This document shows, piece after piece, positions 5,987 to 9,968 of a stretch of 9,968 nt of DNA. This DNA is from a bacterium (GTDB lineage: Bacteria; Patescibacteriota; Minisyncoccia; Phycocordibacterales; UBA2163). How positions within the stretch are numbered: position 1 is the stretch's first letter; each line of letters opens with the position of its first letter. The notes below the pieces were generated by a model. That model had not been told where the DNA came from and did no database searches. It saw only the letters and a program-made list of their open reading frames with translations. The stretch lies in NCBI GenBank assembly GCA_018648925.1, contig JABGQE010000020.1:1-9968 (forward strand), written 5' to 3'. A program made the position numbers and the translations under genes.

Positions 5987-6015
5987 ATTATATATAGATA
6001 GTAGTATTTTGTCAA
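5987..6015 (-). promoter_or_regulatory. Perfect consensus sigma70 promoter
   Basis: On -, TTGACA (6015-6010), a 17-bp spacer and TATAAT (5992-5987). The -35 begins just after the tsaD stop codon. Transcription would start near 5980. This is the same promoter grammar as at 1025-1053. Confidence 0.85.
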
Positions 6016-6019
6016 ATGT

Positions 6020-7081
6020 TTATCCTAAAGATAAATTTCCGTCTGCTTTTATATCTATACCTCTTTTATATTTCTCTGGGTTTTGTATGTACCTAAAGTA
6101 CCCAGCGACAGCTATCATTATCGCATTATCTGTAGAAAGTTCTCTCTCTGGTGTGTAAAGCGTAGTTTCAGAAAACTCTTCTTTTATTAGCTCTTGAAAA
6201 GCTGATTTTATTTTCTGATTAGCAGAAACACCACCACCTATAACAAATGTTTGCGCTCCACTTTCCGTGAGAGCTTTTTTTGTTTTAGAAATCAGTACTT
6301 CTATGACAGCGTCTTCAAACTCTTTCGATACTTTTTGTTTTATATCTTCTGTAAGTTCTGGAATCTTTTTGAGTGTATAAAGTACAGAAGTCTTAAGCCC
6401 TGAAAACGAGAAGTCACAAGTGTCGTGGTGAATCATCGGGCGGGGGAATTTATATTCTTCATGATCTGGCGAGAGAGAGGCAAGCTTTGATATCTCGGGC
6501 CCCCCTGGATACGGAAGCCCCATCATCCTTGCGACTTTATCAAATGCTTCGCCAACTGCATCGTCGAGCGTCTCGCCAAGTATCCTATATTCTAAATGTT
6601 TTTCTGAAAGTACAAGCTGTGTATGTCCGCCCGATATTAGCAGAGCCAACATTGGAAATTTAAAATTTAAAATTAAAAATTCGTTTTTTTTGCTCTCTTT
6701 CAGAAGAGCTGAAAAAACGTGCCCCTCCATATGGTTCACAGGAATAATAGGTTTATTCCACGCAAGAGAAAGTTCTTCTGCAAAATTAATCCCTACCCAA
6801 AGTGCTGGCTCAAGCCCAGGGCCTGCAGTTACAGCGATGGCGTCTATGTCATTTTCTTTGGAATTTTCTATACTTGCTTCTTTTAATACTTTCTTTAATA
6901 GAATCGGTAGGTTTTTTATATGTTCACGTTTGGCAATAGTAGGGAAAACACCACCATATTCTTTATGGTGTTCTATTTGAGAGATAAGCGCATTTCCAAG
7001 AATTTTGAATTCTTTGCCATCCGCTTCAACTATACTTATAGCTGTCTCGTCACAACTTGTTTCTATGCTTAAAATCTTCAT
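6020..7081 (-). CDS. tsaD: tRNA N6-adenosine threonylcarbamoyltransferase TsaD
   Basis: TsaD (Kae1/Gcp family) transfers threonylcarbamoyl to A37 of ANN-decoding tRNAs, working with TsaB, TsaE and TsaC, none of which is in the window. The 353-aa protein is complete. It has SIETSCDETA (5-14), the metal-binding NHMEGH (116-121; His117 and His121), ISGGHTQLV (149-157), a GETLDDAVGEAFDKVARMMG motif (169-188), FSFSGLKTS (224-232), IGGGVSANQ (281-289) and LSTDNAIM (315-322) with the late metal-binding Asp. The start is MKILSIETSC; a longer in-frame reading from 7132 would add 17 residues with no family match, and it runs through the repeat element. Residues about 130-142 (NEFLILNFKF) are an insertion relative to the usual family and are encoded by an almost pure A/T repeat. 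Confidence 0.96.
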   Translation of the reverse strand: MKILSIETSCDETAISIVEADGKEFKILGNALISQIEHHKEYGGVFPTIAKREHIKNLPILLKKVLKEASIENSKENDIDAIAVTAGPGLEPALWVGINFAEELSLAWNKPIIPVNHMEGHVFSALLKESKKNEFLILNFKFPMLALLISGGHTQLVLSEKHLEYRILGETLDDAVGEAFDKVARMMGLPYPGGPEISKLASLSPDHEEYKFPRPMIHHDTCDFSFSGLKTSVLYTLKKIPELTEDIKQKVSKEFEDAVIEVLISKTKKALTESGAQTFVIGGGVSANQKIKSAFQELIKEEFSETTLYTPERELSTDNAIMIAVAGYFRYIQNPEKYKRGIDIKADGNLSLG

Positions 7082-7102
7082 AATTTTCTTGTGGTCACCC
7101 GT

Positions 7103-7242
7103 CACTAAGTATAATTGTTCGCTATGCTCCAATTCTACTAAGTGCGCTCGACCCCGGCTCGCCGTCGTTCCAAGTATTCACGACATGGCTCCGCCTCCCA
7201 CAAAATTAAAAGATTGATAGGACAATCTTTTAATTTTGTGGG
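7103..7242 (-). repeat. tRNA-flanking structured element, copy 1 (next to tRNA-Val)
   Basis: In + order: an outer hairpin (arms 7103-7117 and 7130-7144, 15 bp with 2 mismatches, 12-nt loop), a GC-rich core, and a long perfect hairpin (7197-7242) whose arm reaches 4 nt into tRNA-Val. The core at 7136-7186 matches copy 2 (8865-8915) at 43 of 51 ungapped positions, including an identical 23-mer at 7164-7186 that starts GTCGTTCC and ends CACGACAT. The core has short inverted ends (GTCGT/ACGAC). There is no conserved reading frame: the same bases fall in unrelated frames in the two copies, and spacing after the core differs by 2 nt. It is much richer in GC than its surroundings. Confidence 0.8.
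7197..7242 (-). terminator. 20-bp perfect stem-loop at the tRNA-Val 3' end
   Basis: Arms 7197-7216 and 7223-7242 are exact complements around the loop ATAGGA. On - it directly follows the tRNA and includes its last four bases (CCC and discriminator A). The stem is mostly A/T without a classic GC-stem/T-run layout, so termination is likely but not certain; it could also be a 3'-processing signal. Confidence 0.65.
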
Positions 7243-7312
7243 CGATACAGAAGTCGAATCTGTGACCTCATCAACGTCAATGATGCGCTCTAACCAGCTG
7301 AGCTAATCGCCC
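7239..7312 (-). tRNA. tRNA-Val (anticodon GAC)
   Basis: A 74-nt cloverleaf on -: acceptor GGGCGAT/ATCGCCC, D-arm GCTC/GAGC, anticodon stem CATCA/TGATG with loop TTGACGT and GAC at 7278-7276, and T-arm ACAGA/TCTGT around TTCGACT. Discriminator A; CCA is not encoded (the next bases are CAA). The 3' end forms the base of a 20-bp hairpin. Its promoter is the - half of the symmetric element at 7337-7363, giving a leader of about 19 bases. Confidence 0.95.
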
Positions 7313-7336
7313 CTAATCTATCTTGAATTTGGTTTC

Positions 7337-7363
7337 TATTGTAACAAAAAAGCTGTTACAATA
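7337..7363. promoter_or_regulatory. Symmetric divergent promoter of tRNA-Val and DUF2061-purN
   Basis: TATTGTAACA (7337-7346) and TGTTACAATA (7354-7363) form a perfect 10-bp inverted repeat with a 7-bp spacer. Each arm, read outward, is an extended -10 (TGT-TACAAT): on + it ends 6 bases before the ATG at 7369, and on - it predicts a start near 7331, 19 bases before tRNA-Val. Each -10 occupies the -35 region of the other, so occupancy should be mutually exclusive. Confidence 0.65.
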
Positions 7364-7368
7364 TAAGC

Positions 7369-7599
7369 ATGGTATTTCATGATCATCATCATAGAACATT
7401 CTTCAAATCAGTAAGCTGGTTTATTGTAGGGTTTGCAGTGTCTTTTTTTGTATTATTGTATTTTACTGGTAATTTTAATATGTCACTTATAGAAGCTTCT
7501 GCTATTCAGGCGCTTAAATTTATATTTTTCTATATTCATGAGAGAGTCTGGAATAAGAGTGATTTCGGACAAATAGTAAAAGATAAGCATTCTAAATGA
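7369..7599 (+). CDS. DUF2061 family small membrane protein
   Basis: A 76-aa membrane protein with an N-terminal His cluster (HDHHHR, residues 4-9), the segment KSVSWFIVGFAVSFFVLLYF (about 13-32) and a second hydrophobic segment (about 38-56) that ends in the conserved YIHERVWNK (55-63). The pattern KSxSWRxxG ... YxHERVW is characteristic of DUF2061, whose function is unknown. The usual Arg after KSVSW is Phe here. It is probably leaderless (-10 ends 6 bases before the ATG, no SD). The TGA stop overlaps the purN start (ATGA), so the two genes are translationally coupled and form an operon. Confidence 0.85.
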   Translation: MVFHDHHHRTFFKSVSWFIVGFAVSFFVLLYFTGNFNMSLIEASAIQALKFIFFYIHERVWNKSDFGQIVKDKHSK

Positions 7600-8234
7600 T
7601 AAATAAGCCTAAAATAATAGTATTTTCTTCTGGTACTAAAGACGGAGGTGGTTCTGGGTTTGAAAACTTGGTAACACAGTCAAGAAATAATCCAGATTTA
7701 AATTACGAAATAGTTGCAGTCGTCTCAAATCATGAGAACGGGGGAGTAAAAGAGCGAGCTGATAAGCTTGGTATACTTTTTATATATTTTGAAAAACCTT
7801 TTACTGCTGAACGTTACGCGGAAATCATAAAAGACTCTGGGGCAGAGTGGACAGCGCTTTCAGGCTGGCTCAAGCTCACAAAAAGTCTTGACCCTAAGAC
7901 TACTTTTAATATTCACCCAGGGAAGCTACCGGAGTTTGGTGGGGATGGTATGTATGGCATACATGTGCATGAGGCAGTTATAAAAGCAGGTGCTCCGGCA
8001 ACTGCGGTTACGATGCACTTCGTGACAGACATTTATGACGACGGGCCAGTGTTTTTCGCATTGCCTGTAGAGGTAGAGGAGGGTGATACTGCAGAAATAC
8101 TTGGTAAAAGAGTAAATGAGAAAGAGCATGAGTGCCAACCGCTTATCACGAGCATGGTAGTGAACGAAGAGATTGTTTGGGATGGCAAAGATGCAAATAC
8201 GCTTGAGGTTCCAGAAGGGTATGAGTGGATGTAA
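7596..8234 (+). CDS. purN: Phosphoribosylglycinamide formyltransferase-like protein
   Basis: A 212-aa formyltransferase of the PurN family, which transfers a formyl group from 10-formyl-THF, classically to GAR in purine synthesis. The N-terminus has IIVFSSGTKDGGGSGFENL (7-25), a longer form of the usual SGxGSN phosphate-binding loop. The folate and catalytic part is clear: FNIHPGKLPEF (104-114) provides Asn105 and His107, and HFVTDIYDDGPVFF (141-154) provides the catalytic Asp (148). The segment GGDGMYGIHVHEAV differs from the usual PGLHTHxxAL but keeps His. No other purine gene is nearby, so the true substrate is not certain. It overlaps the DUF2061 gene by 4 bases and depends on that promoter; a hairpin follows 3 bases after the stop. 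Confidence 0.85.
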   Translation: MINKPKIIVFSSGTKDGGGSGFENLVTQSRNNPDLNYEIVAVVSNHENGGVKERADKLGILFIYFEKPFTAERYAEIIKDSGAEWTALSGWLKLTKSLDPKTTFNIHPGKLPEFGGDGMYGIHVHEAVIKAGAPATAVTMHFVTDIYDDGPVFFALPVEVEEGDTAEILGKRVNEKEHECQPLITSMVVNEEIVWDGKDANTLEVPEGYEWM

Positions 8235-8237
8235 TAT

Positions 8238-8263
8238 GAACAACTTAACTCGTTGAGTTGTTC
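8238..8263 (+). terminator. Hairpin directly after purN
   Basis: GAACAACTTAAC (8238-8249) pairs with GTTGAGTTGTTC (8252-8263), twelve pairs including one G-T. No T-run follows on +, so it is either a weak terminator, an mRNA 3'-end stabiliser, or an operator for the promoter that begins 8 bases later. Confidence 0.5.
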
Positions 8264-8270
8264 AGTAAAT

Positions 8271-8298
8271 TTGACAAATAGTGTAGAAATGTTATTTT
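8271..8298 (+). promoter_or_regulatory. Promoter of the 127-aa gene
   Basis: TTGACA (8271-8276), 16-bp spacer, TATTTT (8293-8298) with a TGT extended -10. Expected start near 8305, giving a leader of about 58 bases. A 7-codon open frame (8322-8345) in the leader ends just before the SD; it has no good RBS of its own. Confidence 0.6.
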
Positions 8299-8362
8299 TG
8301 GAGGTAGGAAAATTTAACTTGATGAATGTAAATAATAGATTATAGAAAGGGGTATTTATATT

Positions 8363-8746
8363 ATGGAAATAGAGACATTGCCTAAGGACTTAAGTGATTT
8401 AATGGGAAAAAGATTGTCTGATTACACCTATGAAGTCGGTTATTATCTAGAATTATGTTCAAATTCAGGGCTTATAGGATCATTCCATGCTCTTATATTA
8501 GAAGAAAAAAATAAGAGGTTTCTTGTTTGTACTAATAAAAGTCTTTTGGAGAAAGTCTGGAAGCTTTTACCAGCAAGATCTAATTCTAGGATAAGTGAGA
8601 TGCCAATGATCGTAAACACGGATAATTGTATTGGCTTCAACTTTATAGGTGGATTAAAAGCTACACCTTTTAATATCTTATCTGAAGATGAATTTGAAAA
8701 TCTTATAAGCGACGAAAAAAAGCCATTCGCATGGTCGAATGAATAA
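8363..8746 (+). CDS. Unknown soluble protein (127 aa)
   Basis: I do not recognise a family. The 127-aa product has no signal peptide or membrane segment. It is mixed alpha/beta in appearance: an acidic N-terminus, a probable strand pair GSFHALILEEKNKRFLVCTN (about 39-58), a helix KSLLEKVWKLLPA (59-71), then IVNTDNCIGFNFIGGLKATP and an acidic C-terminal helix SEDEFENLISDE. Two of its three cysteines are well separated, so no metal site is obvious. It has its own promoter, an AAAGGGG Shine-Dalgarno (8346-8352, 10 bases before the ATG, slightly long) and its own terminator. The expression signals and clean framing support a real gene. Confidence 0.7.
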   Translation: MEIETLPKDLSDLMGKRLSDYTYEVGYYLELCSNSGLIGSFHALILEEKNKRFLVCTNKSLLEKVWKLLPARSNSRISEMPMIVNTDNCIGFNFIGGLKATPFNILSEDEFENLISDEKKPFAWSNE

Positions 8747-8782
8747 TATTGATAAGATAAATAAGCCATAAGCCACAAGACG

Positions 8783-8808
8783 AAAAAGCTCGTCCCGTGA
8801 GCTTTTTT
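8783..8808 (+). terminator. Intrinsic terminator after the 127-aa gene
   Basis: AAAAAGCTC (8783-8791) pairs with GAGCTTTTT (8799-8807) around GTCCCGT, ending in a six-T run. Confidence 0.85.
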
Positions 8809-8831
8809 GTTTTAAATTTTGTATCACAAGT

Positions 8832-8978
8832 TGCTAACTATTTTTATTCACTTTGTTATAAAAATACTAAGCACTCGCGACCCCGCCTCATTGTCGTTCC
8901 AAGTATTCACGACATATTCCGGCTTCACAAAAAGTAAAAACCCCGAAGCTTAAGCTTCGGGGTTTTTACTTTTTGTGA
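8832..8978 (-). repeat. tRNA-flanking structured element, copy 2 (next to tRNA-Glu)
   Basis: Same order and orientation as copy 1. The outer hairpin (arms 8832-8847 and 8858-8873) has 16 bp with 2 mismatches and a 10-nt loop. The GC-rich core (8865-8915) contains the identical 23-mer at 8893-8915. A long perfect palindrome (8925-8978) runs 3 nt into tRNA-Glu. The TACTAAG at the outer hairpin edge and the 28-nt distance from it to the 23-mer are identical in both copies. The stem sequences of the outer hairpins are unrelated apart from that motif, while pairing is kept. Confidence 0.8.
8925..8978 (-). terminator. 54-bp perfect palindrome / tRNA-Glu terminator
   Basis: The two halves (8925-8951 and 8952-8978) are exact complements. 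The centre is a strong GC stem (CCCCGAAGC/GCTTCGGGG) followed on either side by five T or A, which is a classic bidirectional terminator. The pairing continues outward through ACTTTTTGTGA to the tRNA end, far beyond what a terminator needs. Confidence 0.85.
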
Positions 8979-9047
8979 CCCCACGGAGAATCGAACTCCG
9001 ATTGACAGATTGAAAACCTGTTGTCCTAACCGTTAGACGATGGGGCC
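8976..9047 (-). tRNA. tRNA-Glu (anticodon TTC)
   Basis: A 72-nt cloverleaf on -: acceptor GGCCCCA/TGGGGTC (one G-T), D-arm GTCTAACGGTTAGGAC, anticodon stem ACAGG/TCTGT with loop TTTTCAA and TTC at 9014-9012, and T-arm CGGAG/CTCCG around TTCGATT. Discriminator A; CCA is not encoded. The last three bases are part of the 54-bp palindrome. Confidence 0.95.
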
Positions 9048-9070
9048 ATTTATTTCTAAATGACCTAGCT

Positions 9071-9099
9071 ATTGTACAACATTTTCTAAAAAACGCAAA
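9071..9099 (-). promoter_or_regulatory. Promoter of tRNA-Glu
   Basis: On -, TTTGCG (9099-9094), 17-bp spacer, TACAAT (9076-9071). Transcription would start about 17 bases before the tRNA. The -35 is a weak match. Confidence 0.5.
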
Positions 9100-9109
9100 A
9101 TTTAAGACA

Positions 9110-9149
9110 AGAAAACTCACTGAAACGAGTTTTCTCATTTAGTGAGTTT
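9110..9149 (-). terminator. Two mutually exclusive hairpins after the small membrane-protein operon
   Basis: AGAAAACTC (9110-9118) pairs with GAGTTTTCT (9127-9135). AAACTCACT (9113-9121) can instead pair with AGTGAGTTT (9141-9149). The two stems share 9113-9118 and cannot coexist. On - the structures are followed by the T-rich TTGTCTTAAATTTT, so they probably end the operon, perhaps with alternative folds. Confidence 0.5.
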
Positions 9150-9165
9150 GTGATCGGGTTAATAT

Positions 9166-9411
9166 CTACCACCCAGTCTTTCTCTTAATCAGATCTAATA
9201 TATCTGGAAGACGTGACCCTATACCCCAAACCATAACACCAATTGCGATTATACTTATTCCACCGCCCCCACCAAGGAGTAGGTGTTCTGAAAGACAGCC
9301 GATTGCTGCTATTACAACACCAGCAAACATAATAAATATACCCGTTAAAACAAAAAGCAAACTAATCCATGTTTGAGGCCATGACGTAAAGCTAGTCGCT
9401 CTGCTATTCAT
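9166..9411 (-). CDS. Small two-TM protein (81 aa), second gene of the operon
   Basis: No named family recognised. The 81-aa product has two membrane segments (about 16-38 and 50-65) separated by a short loop with five consecutive glycines (47-51), and a C-terminal basic stretch (DLIKRKTGW). It resembles the preceding 73-aa protein: TGIFIMFAG against SGILIMCVG in TM1, and GVMVWGIGSR...ILDLIKRK against GAMITFLGTR...IMRSIRK at the end. They are likely ancient duplicates. SD AAAGGAG (9429-9423) lies 11 bases before the ATG, longer than ideal, but no closer in-frame start exists. It follows the 73-aa gene after 29 bases with no terminator between them. Confidence 0.7.
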   Translation of the reverse strand: MNSRATSFTSWPQTWISLLFVLTGIFIMFAGVVIAAIGCLSEHLLLGGGGGISIIAIGVMVWGIGSRLPDILDLIKRKTGW

Positions 9412-9440
9412 AGTATAAAGTGCTCCTTTCTGAAGATTTA

Positions 9441-9662
9441 TTAATTAGACTTTCTAATCGATCTCATAATGTATGAGGTGCGTGTCCCTAAGAACGTAAT
9501 CATTGCACCAAATATCATAACCAATAAAGCAAACTTACTACCCATATTGATAATTAAAACAGTTAGGGATCCTACACACATGATTAATATGCCACTAAAG
9601 AAAATTATCTTGCTTAAAAATCTTCTACCAAATGCTGCAAATGCAGATGTTGTGTTTGGCAT
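9441..9662 (-). CDS. Small two-TM protein (73 aa), first gene of the operon
   Basis: No named family recognised. The 73-aa product has a short N-terminus with GRR (12-14), two membrane segments (about 17-39 and 43-60) and a basic C-terminus (RTSYIMRSIRKSN). Topology should place both ends in the cytoplasm. SD AAAGGGGG (9676-9669) lies 6 bases before the ATG. A TTGATA-17-TATTTT promoter with an extended -10 drives it; the -35 begins just past the lexA stop codon. It heads a two-gene operon with the paralog-like 81-aa gene. Confidence 0.72.
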   Translation of the reverse strand: MPNTTSAFAAFGRRFLSKIIFFSGILIMCVGSLTVLIINMGSKFALLVMIFGAMITFLGTRTSYIMRSIRKSN

Positions 9663-9717
9663 ATAGCACCCCCTTTCTGTTTGTTTTACTTACTCAGATT
9701 AAAGTTTTCTACTTCTG

Positions 9718-9746
9718 AAAATAGCACATTGTGGTGGTATTATCAA
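9718..9746 (-). promoter_or_regulatory. Promoter of the small membrane-protein operon
   Basis: On -, TTGATA (9746-9741), 17-bp spacer, TATTTT (9723-9718) preceded by TGC, an extended -10. It lies directly after the lexA stop codon. I saw no SOS-box-like palindrome over it. Confidence 0.7.
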
Positions 9747-9749
9747 ATA

Positions 9750-9968
9750 CTAAAAACTTCTCAATACACCCACGACTTTACCTTGGATTTGTATGTTGGT
9801 CTCGTAGAACGGGCTTAGCTTTGGGTTGGCTGGCTGGAGCTTTACTCGGTTTTTCTGTACGTATATTTTCTTAAGTGTTGCAGAGTCTTGGTCTGGTAGG
9901 TATGCAACTGCGGACTCACCATCTCTCACTGTAGATTGTTCACGTATCACTACTGTATCGCCGTCAAA
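9750..9968 (-). CDS. lexA: LexA repressor / S24 peptidase domain, C-terminal part (runs off the window)
   Basis: The last 72 residues of a LexA-type protein. The fragment starts FDGDTVVIRE, equivalent to the conserved NDGDIVVA strand. It continues with ESAVAYLPDQDSATLKKIYV, where Lys33 of the fragment aligns with the catalytic lysine of LexA (TVK pattern), then RVKLQPANPKLSPF and IQGKVVGVLRSF, equivalent to VELLPENPEFxPI and IEGxVVGVIR. The catalytic serine, the cleavage site and the DNA-binding domain lie outside the window. LexA represses the SOS regulon and self-cleaves when RecA is activated. The C-terminus ends shortly after the final strand, so nothing is missing there. A UmuD-like or other S24 protein is possible but less likely. 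Confidence 0.85.
   Translation of the reverse strand, partial: FDGDTVVIREQSTVRDGESAVAYLPDQDSATLKKIYVQKNRVKLQPANPKLSPFYETNIQIQGKVVGVLRSF

Noticed and set aside
7082..7132. 17-residue N-terminal extension of TsaD
   Set aside because: The family starts at MKILSIETSC. The extension translates the repeat element's hairpin and has no family match.
7005..7217. Open frame on + covering the conserved core of element copy 1
   Set aside because: Copy 2 gives an unrelated peptide in the matching frame and lacks a comparable open frame; it overlaps tsaD antisense. The conservation is at nucleotide level.
8238..8263. SOS box (GAAC...GTTC) after purN
   Set aside because: The half-sites are much too far apart for a LexA box; the full 12-bp pairing fits a hairpin.
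1..9968. CRISPR array, transposase, toxin-antitoxin pair or phage genes
   Set aside because: No regularly spaced repeats and no recognisable protein of these classes in any frame I read.

Overview
The window looks like a chromosomal segment of a Candidate Phyla Radiation (Patescibacteria) bacterium, most likely from the Parcubacteria side. This is an inference. It rests on AT-rich DNA with densely packed short genes, a shortened valyl-tRNA synthetase (723 aa), a DivIC/FtsB-type protein beside a small membrane protein, PrsW and DUF2061 membrane proteins, and several small genes I cannot assign. Many housekeeping genes have a -10 box 6-8 bases before the start codon and no Shine-Dalgarno (SD) sequence, which suggests leaderless mRNAs.

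Layout. 1-1945: a divergent pair (N-terminal fragment of a membrane protein on -, DivIC/FtsB-like on +), then glutaredoxin, tRNA-Arg(CCT), a strongly promoted 99-aa unknown protein, a 95-aa one-TM protein and tRNA-Phe(GAA). 1949-7312: a - strand block, read from right to left as tRNA-Val(GAC), tsaD, a 135-aa Cys-rich unknown with a perfect consensus promoter and a structured 3' end, valS, a PrsW-family protease and an Hsp20 chaperone. A terminator shared with tRNA-Phe closes it. 7337-8813: a symmetric divergent promoter drives tRNA-Val one way and DUF2061-purN the other; a 127-aa unknown gene follows. 8832-9968: tRNA-Glu(TTC), a two-gene operon of small paralog-like membrane proteins, and the C-terminal end of lexA, all on -.

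The most striking feature is a repeated non-coding element of about 140-147 bp, present twice in the same orientation (7103-7242 and 8832-8978), each copy abutting the 3' end of a tRNA gene (Val, Glu). Each copy is hairpin, then a GC-rich core, then a long hairpin that overlaps the tRNA 3' end. The cores contain an identical 23-mer and match at 43 of 51 ungapped positions. The hairpin stems differ in much of their sequence but keep their pairing. This looks like a structured tRNA-flanking element; I do not recognise it as a named family.

A second pattern is two modes of gene expression. The recognisable housekeeping genes mostly have leaderless-type promoters. The five unknown small genes (starts at 1139, 5891, 8363, 9411 and 9662) have SD sequences. 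Four of them have their own recognisable -35/-10 promoter, two of these a perfect TTGACA-17-TATAAT; the fifth (9411) is the second gene of its operon.
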